64,000 nt of DNA from Bosea sp. (in: a-proteobacteria) (GTDB taxonomy: Bacteria > Pseudomonadota > Alphaproteobacteria > Rhizobiales > Beijerinckiaceae), in contig JAAVVV010000001.1 in the NCBI GenBank assembly GCA_023910605.1, forward strand, positions 2,036,698 to 2,100,697, written 5' to 3'. The notes under the pieces are model-generated. The model worked only from the letters and a program-made list of their open reading frames with translations, was not told where the DNA came from and ran no database searches. The number at the start of each line of letters is the position of its first letter. Positions within the stretch are counted from its first letter, which is position 1. Shown one piece after another: positions 25,582 to 34,442 of this stretch. The position numbers and the translations under genes were made by a program.

Positions 25582-27741
25582 TCACTTGTCCCGCTTGCGC
25601 ATCTTGAAGCCGCCAGGCTTGCCCGGGGGCTTGTGAGGGGGCTTGCCGGAGGGATTGCCGGAGGGATTGCCGGAGGGATTGCCGCCGGGGCCCTTCCGCT
25701 CGATCGGCCTGTCCTCGCGCTGCGGAGCGGAAGAAGCACCGGCGCGTTCGGTCGCGAAGCGCTTCTTGGCGAAGGGCTTGGCTTCAGCGCGGGGCCAGTC
25801 ATTACCCGCGCCAGCGGAGCGGGGGCTGTAGCTCTCACGCGGCGCATGGCTCTCGCGGGGCGCGCGGTCCTGACGCGGCGCATAGTCCTGACGGGGAGCT
25901 CGGTCCTCCCGCGTCGCACGGTCCTCCCGGGTCGCACGGCCCTCGAAGCTGCCGGCGCCCTTGCCCTTGCCGAAGCGCGGCTTGTCCGGGCGCGGCTTGT
26001 CTAAGCGGCCGCGCTCCACCACGCCCGAGCCTTCGCCGGGGCCCATCGGCTTGATCGGAATGTCGTCGCCATCCGTGCGGCGGACATTCTCGGCGAAGTG
26101 CTCCGCTGCGGTTCCGCTGATCTGGACCTCGGTGACGTTGTCGAGGATGCGGATGTTGCCGATGTCGTCGCGCGTGACCTTGCCGCGGCGGCACAGCATG
26201 GGCAGCAGCCATTTCGGGTCGGCCTTGTTGCGACGGCCGATCTCGACGCGAAACAGCACCATGCCGCCCTCATCGGCGCCTTGCCTGGGAGCCCGCTCGC
26301 GTGCGCCGGGGCGGTCGCGCTCGAAGCCGCGTTCGGCCCGGTCGGCGCCGTATCTTGAGCGCGTGCCCTTGTCGAACCAGGAGGTCGGGTCCGAGACATC
26401 CTCGGGCGCGGGCAGGCGCGAGCGCCAGAAACGCGCGAGCATGGCGGCGATTTCCTGCGGCGTGCGCTCGGCGATCAACAGTTCGGCCATGACGAGGTCT
26501 TCCTCGCTCGGCTCCTCGCGCAGGGCCGGGTCCTCGATCAGGCGCTGGCGGTCGAGCTTGCGGATGTCCTCGGCGGTGGGCGGAAGCGTCCAGCGCGGTT
26601 CGATGCCGGCTTCTGCCAGCAGGCCCTCCGCCTTGCGACGGCGGGCCGGCGGCACGATCACCACGCTGACGCCCTTGCGCCCCGCGCGCCCCGTACGGCC
26701 GCTGCGATGCTGGAGGATCTCGGCGTCGTGGGGGAGTTCAGCATGAATCACGAGGCCGAGATTGGGCAGGTCTATGCCGCGGGCGGCGACGTCGGTGGCG
26801 ACGCAGACCCGCGCGCGGCCATCACGCAGCGCCTGCAGCGCCTGGTTGCGTTCGTTCTGGCCCAGCTCGCCCGACAGATAGACGGCCGGAAAGCCGCGCT
26901 CAAGCAGCGTAGCCTGCAGATGCCGCACGGAATCACGCGTGTTGCAGAAGATCAGCGAGGCCGGCGCATCCACAAGCCGGAGAACGTTGACCACGACAGC
27001 CTCGGTTTCCTTTGGCGCGATCCGGATGGCGCGGTAATCGATGTCGGCATGGCCGAGATCCTTGGAAGAGGCCTCGATGCGCAAAGCGTTGGACTGGTAG
27101 TTCTTGGCGAGCGCAGCGATGCCGCGCGGCAGCGTGGCCGAGAACAGCAAGGTGCGCTTCTCGGGCGGGGTGGCCTCCAGGATGAATTCGAGATCATCGC
27201 GAAAGCCGAGGTCAAGCATTTCGTCCGCCTCATCCAGCACCACGGCCTTGATCCGGGACAGATCAAGCCGATTGCGCTCGATATGGTCGCGAAGGCGCCC
27301 CGGAGTGCCAACCACGATATGGCAGCCATCGCCAAGCTGCTTGCGCTCCTTGGCCGGGTCCATGCCGCCCACGCACGAGATGATGCGTGCGCCGGCCTGG
27401 GCATAGAGCCAGGCCAGTTCGCGCTGGACCTGAAGCGCGAGTTCGCGTGTCGGCGCCACGATCAGCGCCAGCGGCGCGCCGGCGGTCCCGAGGCGCTCGG
27501 CCTCTCCCAGCAAGGTGGAGCCGATGCCAAGGCCATAGGCCACGGTCTTGCCGGAGCCCGTCTGCGCCGAAACGAGCAGGTCGCGGCCCATGGCTTCGGG
27601 CGCAATCACGGCGCTTTGCACGGGCGTGAGCTCAGTATAGCTGCGCTCGTCGAGGGCGCGCTGAAGCGCGGGCGCGATCAGTGTTTCGGTCAAGGGTAGG
27701 CCGCCTGTCTTGGGTTGGGCATGCGTGGCGTTCTGGCCCAC
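25582..27741 (-). CDS. DEAD-box RNA helicase with DbpA-type RNA-binding domain and R/G-rich tail
   Basis: A 719-residue RNA helicase of the DeaD/CsdA/DbpA group, likely acting in ribosome assembly or cold adaptation. The RecA domains show Q-motif TPVQSAVIAP, Walker A AQTGSGKT (59-66), PTRELALQV, GTPGRL, DEAD (170-173), SAT (201-203), VATDVAARGIDLP and HRSGRTGRAGR. A DbpA-like RNA-binding fold follows (VLFRVEIGRRNKADPKWLLP, NIRILDN). The last 150 residues are low-complexity: repeats of REDRA/APRQD/APRES, then GNPS three times and a Lys/Pro/Gly end. GTG 27741 has AAGGAG four bases upstream; a later start is possible. Part of the tail is encoded by a 12-bp tandem repeat. Confidence 0.92.
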   Translation of the reverse strand: MGQNATHAQPKTGGLPLTETLIAPALQRALDERSYTELTPVQSAVIAPEAMGRDLLVSAQTGSGKTVAYGLGIGSTLLGEAERLGTAGAPLALIVAPTRELALQVQRELAWLYAQAGARIISCVGGMDPAKERKQLGDGCHIVVGTPGRLRDHIERNRLDLSRIKAVVLDEADEMLDLGFRDDLEFILEATPPEKRTLLFSATLPRGIAALAKNYQSNALRIEASSKDLGHADIDYRAIRIAPKETEAVVVNVLRLVDAPASLIFCNTRDSVRHLQATLLERGFPAVYLSGELGQNERNQALQALRDGRARVCVATDVAARGIDLPNLGLVIHAELPHDAEILQHRSGRTGRAGRKGVSVVIVPPARRRKAEGLLAEAGIEPRWTLPPTAEDIRKLDRQRLIEDPALREEPSEEDLVMAELLIAERTPQEIAAMLARFWRSRLPAPEDVSDPTSWFDKGTRSRYGADRAERGFERDRPGARERAPRQGADEGGMVLFRVEIGRRNKADPKWLLPMLCRRGKVTRDDIGNIRILDNVTEVQISGTAAEHFAENVRRTDGDDIPIKPMGPGEGSGVVERGRLDKPRPDKPRFGKGKGAGSFEGRATREDRATREDRAPRQDYAPRQDRAPRESHAPRESYSPRSAGAGNDWPRAEAKPFAKKRFATERAGASSAPQREDRPIERKGPGGNPSGNPSGNPSGKPPHKPPGKPGGFKMRKRDK
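25645..25680 (+). repeat. 12-bp tandem repeat in the helicase tail
   Basis: GCCGGAGGGATT occurs three times in exact tandem and a partial fourth copy follows. On the coding (minus) strand it encodes repeated Gly-Asn-Pro-Ser. The length is a multiple of three, so copy-number change would alter the tail without a frameshift. Confidence 0.85.
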
Positions 27742-27837
27742 GCTGCTCCTTCAAAGGAAAAAGGGCGTCCGTCATGTGCTGACGCGCCCGTCTTGCCTTG
27801 GTCTGTAGTGCAGTTCCGCGATGAACGCCATCACGAA

Positions 27838-28272
27838 GGCCGCACGAGCTTCCGCTGGGCACCGAACGGCATCCCCGGCGTCGGCGCGCGCCTGCCCGTC
27901 CTGTTCTCGGAAGGGGTAGGCAAGGGGCGCATCGACCTCAACCGCTTCGTGGCGTTGAGCGCGACCAGCCACGCCAGAACCTGCGGCCCTTACCCTCGCA
28001 AGGGTGCCATCGCGGTCGGCTCCGATGCCGGCATCGCCATCTGGGACCCCGGACCCAACCGCACCATCACCAATGAAAGCCAGCAGCATGGCGCGGACTA
28101 TACGCCCTATGGCGGCATCGAGGTCACAGGCTGGCCAGTGCTCACCATGGTGCGCGGCAAGACGGTGATGCGGGATGGCGCTCTGGCAGGCGCGGGCCAG
28201 CATGGCGTGCACCTTTCCCGCAGCGCCTCGCCGCTCGCGGCCGGCCGGCGGTGCGGGCGGCAGCTGCGCTGA
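27838..28272 (+). pseudogene. C-terminal remnant of a D-hydantoinase/dihydropyrimidinase
   Basis: An open frame of about 145 residues matches only the C-terminal third of this amidohydrolase family, which is normally about 470-490 residues. Clear blocks are PNGIPGVGARLPVLFSEGVG, RIDLNRFVALSAT, YPRKGAIAVGSDAGIAIWDP, ADYTPYGGIEVTGWP and RGKTVMRDG. The metal-binding HxH, carboxylated Lys and other catalytic ligands belong to the missing N-terminal part, and no start or ribosome site precedes the homology. It is therefore a 5'-deleted relic. A carbamoylase-type hydrolase, the usual partner in hydantoin or pyrimidine breakdown, lies 1.6 kb away at 29854-31095. Confidence 0.85.
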
Positions 28273-28408
28273 GGCGGATCCGGACCTTGCCCAGGCGCGA
28301 CGCGCCGGATCTTGTTCACGCGCAAAACGTCAGATTTTGCTTGTATGCGGCGCTTGGGCGGCTCAAAAGCCGACTTCGCCCGCGCGCCGGGCCAGACCGA
28401 GGCCCTTC

Positions 28409-29131
28409 ATGAACACCGCAGCCCCTTCCGCCCCGATGCTTCCGGTATTGTTCCGGTCCGTGACTCCGGTCAACCGTGACCAGCACCGCAAGCTGCGTCT
28501 CGCCAGCCTGCCCGAGCCGCTGGGCTTCGTGCGCGGCACGCATCTCTTGCCCGCCCTGGTCGACGAGTTCGCGTCTGCCGCACGCGAGTTGCCGATTGCC
28601 TTCCTGCCAGAGGGCGACGTGATCTCGCCGGTGTTCCTGCTGGGCTTGCGCCCGGGCTCGAACAGCTTCGTCACCACGGAAGGCCTTTGGGCGGCCAGTT
28701 ACCTGCCGGCCTATGTCCGCCGCTACCCCTTCATCCTCGCCGATGTCGATCAGGGAGATCCGATCCTGTGCATCGACGACCGCTTCGAGGCGCTGGGCAC
28801 CGAAAAGGGGGAGGCGCTGTTTGACGGCAAGGGCGAGCCTACGCCGTTCCTGCAACAGGCGCTCGAGTTCGCCGGCGGCTTCCGCGAGGCGGGCGCGCGC
28901 AACGCGGCCTTCATCGCGCGGCTTCGGGAGCTTGAGCTTCTCAAGGCCGTCACCCTCGACGTCCGCTCCGCCAAGGCAGGTGAAGCAAGCATCCAGGGCC
29001 TCATGGTGGTCGACGAGGAGAAGCTGCGCGGCCTGTCCGACGCGGTGGTGCTCGATCTTTACCGCACCGGGCTGCTGCCAGCGATCCATGCCCATCTCAT
29101 GAGCCTGGGCGGCGTCAGCGCGCTGCGCTGA
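28409..29131 (+). CDS. SapC family protein
   Basis: A 240-residue protein of the SapC family (named after a Campylobacter S-layer locus; biochemical role unknown). Family features are PVNRDQHRKLRL near the N terminus, LLPALVDEF, PIAFLPEGD, a WAASYLPAYVRRYPFIL block, CIDDRFE and a C-terminal KLRGLSD. No signal peptide or membrane segment is evident. ATG 28409 follows GAGG by six bases. It stands alone between a hydantoinase relic and idi on the same strand, 136 and 122 bases away. In other alphaproteobacteria such genes often sit near TonB receptor or tryptophan halogenase loci, none of which is seen here. Confidence 0.85.
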   Translation: MNTAAPSAPMLPVLFRSVTPVNRDQHRKLRLASLPEPLGFVRGTHLLPALVDEFASAARELPIAFLPEGDVISPVFLLGLRPGSNSFVTTEGLWAASYLPAYVRRYPFILADVDQGDPILCIDDRFEALGTEKGEALFDGKGEPTPFLQQALEFAGGFREAGARNAAFIARLRELELLKAVTLDVRSAKAGEASIQGLMVVDEEKLRGLSDAVVLDLYRTGLLPAIHAHLMSLGGVSALR

Positions 29132-29253
29132 AAAGAGCGGGTGTCATCGGGCGCGCTGGAGAAAAGCCAGCCCGTTCACAGCGCCTGTCATTCATCCTAT
29201 CGTGCGCGTCCCGTCGGCCTGATGTTGGGCCCGCACCGCAGCGCCCAGGGGCG

Positions 29254-29838
29254 ATGATCATGCAGACACAGCGCGAGCGCAGGCCGGAGGAAGCCGGCGA
29301 GGACATTCTCATCCTCGTCAACGAGGCCAACCGGGCCATTGGTTCGGGCGGCAAGCTCGCCGTTCACCGGCAGGGATTGCTTCACCGGGCCTTCTCGATC
29401 TTTCTCTTCGACGAGGAGGGCCGCGTGCTGCTGCAGCGGCGCGCTCACGGCAAGTATCATTCAGGCGGGCTTTGGGCCAACACCTGCTGCGGCCATCCGC
29501 GCCTGGGCGAACGCACCTTGCCGGCCGCGCACCGGCGGCTCGATGAGGAACTGGGCATGGGCGCGGGGCTGGCCTTCGGTTTTCGCGCCCGCTACCGCAC
29601 GCTGCTTGATCACGGCCTGATCGAGAATGAGCTGGTCTATGTCTACGTCGGCCGCGTGGCGGGTCCATCTGCGCCCAATCCGGACGAGGTGTGCGAGACT
29701 CGCGTGATGGCGCTGCCGGACCTCATCGCCGACACGAAGGCGCAGCCCGATATCTATGCCTACTGGCTCCGGCACTACCTCGCCGTGCACGCGCCTGAAC
29801 TCGAAGCGCTCAGCCATGGCTCTGCGCGTCTGGCCTGA
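29254..29838 (+). CDS. idi: Isopentenyl-diphosphate delta-isomerase, type I
   Basis: A 194-residue Nudix-fold isomerase interconverting isopentenyl and dimethylallyl diphosphate in isoprenoid synthesis. The active-site Cys is in TCCGHP, metal-binding His in LHRAFSIFLF, the Nudix-like AAHRRLDEELGM, and the catalytic Glu in ENELVYVY. Type I Idi is common where carotenoids or photosynthetic pigments are made, but no other such gene is in the window. The start at 29254 has no strong ribosome site; ATG 29260 is an in-frame alternative. It converges on the carbamoylase gene, 15 bases away. Confidence 0.92.
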   Translation: MIMQTQRERRPEEAGEDILILVNEANRAIGSGGKLAVHRQGLLHRAFSIFLFDEEGRVLLQRRAHGKYHSGGLWANTCCGHPRLGERTLPAAHRRLDEELGMGAGLAFGFRARYRTLLDHGLIENELVYVYVGRVAGPSAPNPDEVCETRVMALPDLIADTKAQPDIYAYWLRHYLAVHAPELEALSHGSARLA

Positions 29839-29853
29839 CGCAGCCATCAGCGG

Positions 29854-31095
29854 TCAGGGCACGAGCCGCGCATCATGGGCAAGCACCGCATTCAGCAGCA
29901 CCTGCGCCCCGGCGGCGCATTGTTCGCGTGTCGTCGATTCCGCCTCGTTGTGGCTGACTCCGCCCGCGCAGGGCACGAAGATCATGGTGGTCGGCATGAC
30001 CCGCGCCGTATAGGCCGCGTCATGTCCGGCGCCGGAGGCGATCTCGCGAGTCGCGTGGCCGGAGCGGCGCGCCCCTTCGCGGACACACGCGATCAGTTCT
30101 GGGTCGAAGGCCACGGCCGGCGAATTCCAGATCAGCTTCTCATCGAAGGTGAGCTTGAGCGGCTCCATCACCTCGGGCAGGGCGCTCCGGAATTCGTTCT
30201 CCATCACGGCCAGCACGCCCTCGTCAGGATGGCGCAGGTCCACGCAGAAGAAGACTTCGCCCGGGATCACGTTGCGGCTGTTAGGCCGGCTTTCGATCAG
30301 CCCGACGGTGGCGACCGCGCCTTCATGGGCATGGCCGATGGCATCGATGCGATCGATCATGCGGGCCGCGCCGAGCAGCGCATTGCGGCGCAGATACATC
30401 GGCGTCGCGCCCGTGTGCGCGTCCTGCCCCTGCACCGTGACCTCGTACCAGCGCATGCCCTGCACGCCACGCACCACGCCAATCGGCACGCCCTCCGCCT
30501 CCAGTATCGGTCCTTGCTCGATATGAAGCTCGAACATCGCCTGAAACTGGCGCGAACCGGCCTTCTCAAGGCCGCGATAGCCGATGGCATCGAGCGCCTC
30601 GCCGAGCGTCACCCCGTCCCGGTCCTGCCGTGACAGCGCATACTCGACCGTGAAGACGCCCGCGTGCACGCCCGAGCACAGCATGGCCGGCGCGAAACGG
30701 GCGCCTTCCTCATTGGTCCAGTTGGCGATGGCGATCGGTGCCTGCGTCTCGTAGCCGGCCTCCACCATGGCCCTCATGGCCTCGATCGCACCGAGCACGC
30801 CGAGAACCCCATCGAATTTTCCACCCGTCGGCTGCGTGTCGAGATGCGAGCCCATCGCGATCGGCGCAAGGCTCATGTCGCGGCCTGGCCTGATCGCGAA
30901 CATGTTGCCCACCTCGTCGACATGCACAGTGCAGCCAAGCCCTTCGCATGTGGCCCTGAACCAGTCGCGCACCCGCCGGTCTTCCTCGGTCGACGTCAGC
31001 CGTCTGATGCCGCCCTTGGTCGTGCCGCCGATCTTGGCCGTCTCCATGAGCATGTCCCAGAGGCGAGCGGCATCGATCTGGAGGTTGGGAATCAT
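29854..31095 (-). CDS. Zn-dependent hydrolase, hydantoinase/carbamoylase family (M20)
   Basis: A 413-residue M20-type amidohydrolase related to N-carbamoyl-L-amino-acid hydrolase, beta-ureidopropionase and allantoate amidohydrolase. Bimetal ligands are visible in GSHLDTQ (His), GGKFDGVLG (Asp), NEEGARF (Glu), ELHIEQGP (His) and GVSHNEAE (His); a dimerisation domain lies between. The exact substrate cannot be set from sequence. I chose ATG 31095 (MIPNLQIDAARLW) with AAGG seven bases upstream, over an in-frame codon at 31158. A nearby hydantoinase relic (27838-28272) suggests it once belonged to a hydantoin or reductive pyrimidine pathway, or that it now serves carbamoyl or allantoin substrates alone. 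Confidence 0.9.
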   Translation of the reverse strand: MIPNLQIDAARLWDMLMETAKIGGTTKGGIRRLTSTEEDRRVRDWFRATCEGLGCTVHVDEVGNMFAIRPGRDMSLAPIAMGSHLDTQPTGGKFDGVLGVLGAIEAMRAMVEAGYETQAPIAIANWTNEEGARFAPAMLCSGVHAGVFTVEYALSRQDRDGVTLGEALDAIGYRGLEKAGSRQFQAMFELHIEQGPILEAEGVPIGVVRGVQGMRWYEVTVQGQDAHTGATPMYLRRNALLGAARMIDRIDAIGHAHEGAVATVGLIESRPNSRNVIPGEVFFCVDLRHPDEGVLAVMENEFRSALPEVMEPLKLTFDEKLIWNSPAVAFDPELIACVREGARRSGHATREIASGAGHDAAYTARVMPTTMIFVPCAGGVSHNEAESTTREQCAAGAQVLLNAVLAHDARLVP

Positions 31096-31192
31096 GGAAG
31101 GGCCTTTCAAGCGCCGGGTCCGAAGCGCGATTGAAGAAGCCCGCCACGGCAGCGTCAACCTGCGTGCCGGGCAGGCCTTGCTTGCTCAGGCG

Positions 31193-31276
31193 CATGACGG
31201 GCAGCAGGGAAAGACCGAAGATCATGGCGATGCTGGCGCGATCATCGCGGCGGAACCTGTGCAGGAAGGTTTGCAT
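31193..31276 (-). pseudogene. N-terminal scrap of a TadG/TadE-like pilus protein
   Basis: The frame from ATG 31276 begins with a basic stretch then DDRASIAMIFGLSLLPVM, the start motif of Tad/Flp pilus pseudopilin-like proteins (usually RG.IA.IFAL...P). After about 28 residues the similarity stops abruptly and the frame runs into the next gene without the expected GAAVDYSRA. GAGG lies nine bases before the ATG. It appears to be the 5' end of a deleted gene. The match is short, so confidence is moderate. The surrounding 427-base gap (31096-31522) holds otherwise only the inverted repeat at 31298. Confidence 0.45.
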
Positions 31277-31297
31277 GGGTGAAAACCTCGATCCAGA

Positions 31298-31322
31298 ATG
31301 CCACCATAATTCTTGGTGGCAT
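31298..31322. repeat. 8-bp inverted repeat
   Basis: Arms ATGCCACC and GGTGGCAT are perfect complements around a nine-base AT-rich loop. It lies 22 bases upstream of the TadG-like relic, where an operator or promoter would be expected. Confidence 0.45.
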
Positions 31323-31522
31323 ATGCTCAGATGCCTTATGCGATCTCCGGAAAAGGCTGGTCGTCCGTGCTTTGCTAGCGGCGGTCCGTGACGCATGAAT
31401 CCAATGGCCCAACGCGGCGGCACTGGCCCGGCGCTGCTTGATCGCGCTGGTGCTTTGCGCATTGTGGGCGTGCAGCTCTGCCGCAAGACAGGTGATCCCT
31501 CGACAGGGTAAGGACTTTGGCC

Positions 31523-33493
31523 ATGCGCACCACACCGCCAGCTCTCTCCTCCGTCCTTGTCGCCAATCGTGGCGAGATCGCCTTGCGGGTGTTCCGCACC
31601 GCGCGCCGCCTCGGCCTGCGCTGCATCGCGGTGCATTCGGATGCCGACGTGGACGCGCCCTTCGTGCGGTTCGCCGATGAGGCGCACCGCATCGGGCCTG
31701 CCCCTGCGCGCGAGAGCTATCTGCTCGGCGAGCGGATCCTTGATGTCGCGGCCGCCAGCGGCGCGTCCTGCATCCATCCCGGATATGGGTTCCTGTCAGA
31801 GAACGCAGACTTCGCCGAGGCTTGCGCCGCGCGCGGCATCGTCTTTGTCGGCCCTCCCGCCTCCGCCATCCGCGCCATGGGCCTGAAGGATGCCGCCAAG
31901 GCGCTCGCCGAGAAAGCTGGCGTCCCGGTCGTGCCGGGCTATCATGGCGCGGAGCAGGACCCGACCTTCCTGAAGGCTCAGGCCGAAGCGATCGGCTATC
32001 CCGTGCTGATCAAGGCGGTCGCGGGCGGCGGCGGCAAGGGCATGAAGCGGGTCGAATCCGCTGCTGATTTCCACGATGCGCTGGAGAGCGCGCAACGCGA
32101 GGCGCGAGGCGCGTTCGGCGATGCGCGCGTTCTGGTCGAGAAGTATGTGCTTTCGCCGCGGCACGTGGAGATCCAGGTCTTTGCCGATGCTCACGGCAAT
32201 GTCGTGCACCTGTTCGAGCGCGATTGCTCCTTGCAGCGCCGCCATCAGAAGGTGATCGAGGAAGCCCCTGCGCCCGGCATCACCGCTGCGGTGCGCGCCG
32301 CCATGGGCCGCGCCGCAGTCGAGGCGGCCCGGGCCGTCGGTTATGTCGGAGCCGGAACGGTCGAGTTCATCGCCGATGGGCGGGACGGGCTGCGTGAGGA
32401 CCGTTTCTACTTCATGGAGATGAACACACGGCTGCAGGTCGAGCATCCCGTGACCGAAACCATCACTGGCCTTGATCTGGTCGAACTCCAGCTTCGGGTT
32501 GCGGCGGGCGAACCGCTTGGCTTCGGCCAGTCCGACCTCGCGATCAACGGTCATGCGGTTGAGGCCCGGCTCTATGCGGAGGACCCGGAGCGGGGCTTCC
32601 TGCCGTCGACAGGGAAGCTCTGGGCCCTGTCGCTGCCCGAGGGCGAGGGCATCCGCGTCGACGCCGGGGTCGAGGAGGGGGGAGAGGTCACGCCCTTCTA
32701 TGATCCCATGATTGCCAAGATCATCGCCCACGGCGTCGATCGGCTCGAGGCGCTGGACCGGCTCGCTGAGGCGCTCGGAAACACGCTCATCGCCGGGCCC
32801 AAGACCAATGCGGCCTTCCTCAAGCGCCTGTGCGAGGCGGAAGGCTTCCGTGCCGGGGCGTTCGACACCGGCTTCATCGACCGCAATGCGGACGCGCTGG
32901 GCGCCGTTCCGCAGCCGCCAGACAGGGCCGCCATCGCGGCCGGCGCCATCATGCTGATCGAGGAGAGGGCTCTCGCGCAACCGCGCTCGGCCATGACCGC
33001 CGATCCCTGGTCGCAGGCCGATGGCTTTGCGCTGTCGCCCCATCCCGCCGTGCCCGTGGCGGTGAGCGCCGACAGCGAGGCGACGACGCTGCGCGCGCGC
33101 TGGAATGCGGACGGGGTGTCGATCGAGCTTGGCGAGGCGCAGCCCATCGAACGGGATTACACGCTCGTCATGGCTGATGAGGGCGTCATCGTGGCCGGCG
33201 AGGGGCGTCAGGTCTGGGTGCGCCTTCTCGATCCGCTCGCGGTCGATGTCGAGGGCGGCGACGTTGCGGGCAGCGCGGCCGTCAAGTCGCCGATGCATGG
33301 CAAGCTCATTGCGCTCTTCGTCAAGCCGGGCGATGCGGTCGAGAAGGGCCAGCGCCTTGCCATCGTCGAGGCGATGAAGATGGAGCATGTGCTGGTGGCG
33401 CCGAAAGCCGGCATCGTCACCGAGACGGCCGGTGAAGCCGGGGCGCAGGTCGCCCAGGGCGCACGCATCGTCGCCATCGGCGAGGCGGCCTGA
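31523..33493 (+). CDS. Acyl-CoA carboxylase alpha subunit (biotin carboxylase plus BCCP)
   Basis: A 656-residue fusion of the MccA/PccA/AccA3 type. The biotin carboxylase part has VLVANRGEIALRV, HPGYGFLSEN, the ATP-grasp loop KAVAGGGGKGM, ERDCSLQRRHQK and MNTRLQVEHPVTE. The C-terminal biotinyl domain carries Lys619 in EAMKMEH, the biotin attachment site. The length and layout fit the alpha subunit of methylcrotonyl-CoA (leucine breakdown) or a similar carboxylase. The carboxyltransferase beta subunit, normally adjacent, is absent here. ATG 31523 has AAGGA eight bases upstream. It converges on an SDR gene after six bases. Confidence 0.92.
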   Translation: MRTTPPALSSVLVANRGEIALRVFRTARRLGLRCIAVHSDADVDAPFVRFADEAHRIGPAPARESYLLGERILDVAAASGASCIHPGYGFLSENADFAEACAARGIVFVGPPASAIRAMGLKDAAKALAEKAGVPVVPGYHGAEQDPTFLKAQAEAIGYPVLIKAVAGGGGKGMKRVESAADFHDALESAQREARGAFGDARVLVEKYVLSPRHVEIQVFADAHGNVVHLFERDCSLQRRHQKVIEEAPAPGITAAVRAAMGRAAVEAARAVGYVGAGTVEFIADGRDGLREDRFYFMEMNTRLQVEHPVTETITGLDLVELQLRVAAGEPLGFGQSDLAINGHAVEARLYAEDPERGFLPSTGKLWALSLPEGEGIRVDAGVEEGGEVTPFYDPMIAKIIAHGVDRLEALDRLAEALGNTLIAGPKTNAAFLKRLCEAEGFRAGAFDTGFIDRNADALGAVPQPPDRAAIAAGAIMLIEERALAQPRSAMTADPWSQADGFALSPHPAVPVAVSADSEATTLRARWNADGVSIELGEAQPIERDYTLVMADEGVIVAGEGRQVWVRLLDPLAVDVEGGDVAGSAAVKSPMHGKLIALFVKPGDAVEKGQRLAIVEAMKMEHVLVAPKAGIVTETAGEAGAQVAQGARIVAIGEAA

Positions 33494-33499
33494 CGTGGC

Positions 33500-34294
33500 T
33501 CACATCGCCTGCGTGTTCAACCGCCCGATGATCGGGAACTGCTCAGCCTCATAGACCTGTCCGGTTACAGGCGCGGAATCGGGCGAGAGCCAGAAGGCGA
33601 CATGCGCCGCGATTTCCGCCGGGCTCAGCAGCTTTCCGGTAGGCGCCGATGATTTCGGCAGCCTGGACATCCAGTCCTCCGGGCGGCCTTCGGCGATCTG
33701 GGTGCGGTGCTCGTTCTCCGTCGCGGTCCAGCCGACATTGAGGCAGGTGAGGCGGATGAGCTCAGGTGCCAGCGTATTGGCGAGGTTGCGCGTCATGGTC
33801 ATCAAGGCGCCCTTGCTCATCGAGTAGACGATCAGTTCGGACAGGCCCATCCAGCCATTGATCGAGCCGATGGTGACGATGCTGCCGGGCGAGCCCTGCG
33901 CGCGGAAGGCCTCGATCGCGGCCTTGGCGCACAGCAACGGCGCGCGCGTGTTGACATGGAAGAGATGGTCGAAGACCTCCGGGTCCACCTCCTCGATGCG
34001 GTGACGTGGATAGATGCCGGCATTGTTGGCGAGCCCGTCGATGCGGCCGAAGGCGCGCGTTGTGGCGGCGACGATCCCCGAGCACGTGTCAGGATCGGCA
34101 AGATCCCCGCCAATGGCGGCCGACTGATCCCCCAGCCTGTGCGCGGCCTCGTCCGCCTCGGCCTGCGAGCGGGCGTGGACCATGACCTTGGCCCCTTCCG
34201 CCACCAGCCGTTCGCATATGGCAAGGCCTATGCCGCCGGCTGCACCCGTGACCAGCACGGCCTGTCCCTCGAAGCGCGCCCTGATTGCCGTCAT
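33500..34294 (-). CDS. Short-chain dehydrogenase/reductase (SDR)
   Basis: A classical SDR of 264 residues. It has the Rossmann glycine motif TGAAGGIGLA, NNAG, the active Ser in TIGSINGW and the YxxxK pair in VYSMSKGA. The residue after the second beta strand region (VHARS) is compatible with NADP(H), which is only a weak hint. The substrate is unknown. ATG 34294 (MTAIRARFEGQAVLV) follows GGGGA; the longer frame from 34387 lacks support. It converges on the acyl-CoA carboxylase gene and is divergent from the DUF1489 gene 148 bases away. Confidence 0.88.
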   Translation of the reverse strand: MTAIRARFEGQAVLVTGAAGGIGLAICERLVAEGAKVMVHARSQAEADEAAHRLGDQSAAIGGDLADPDTCSGIVAATTRAFGRIDGLANNAGIYPRHRIEEVDPEVFDHLFHVNTRAPLLCAKAAIEAFRAQGSPGSIVTIGSINGWMGLSELIVYSMSKGALMTMTRNLANTLAPELIRLTCLNVGWTATENEHRTQIAEGRPEDWMSRLPKSSAPTGKLLSPAEIAAHVAFWLSPDSAPVTGQVYEAEQFPIIGRLNTQAM

Positions 34295-34442
34295 TCCGTG
34301 TTCCCCAAGCTTTGCGCGCCTCCCGCAACCGTGCGGGCCCATGCCGGACGCTGCTGTGACGAGCGCGCCTGAGGCGTAGTGTTCCACAGCTGTCGCGCGG
34401 CGGCCAGATGCAACTTGGCAAGGGCGGCGCTAGAACCAGTGC

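Noticed and set aside
27715-28272. Reading the hydantoinase region as an intact 185-residue gene
   Set aside because: Homology begins only near 27838 and lacks the catalytic two-thirds; the upstream part is unrelated.
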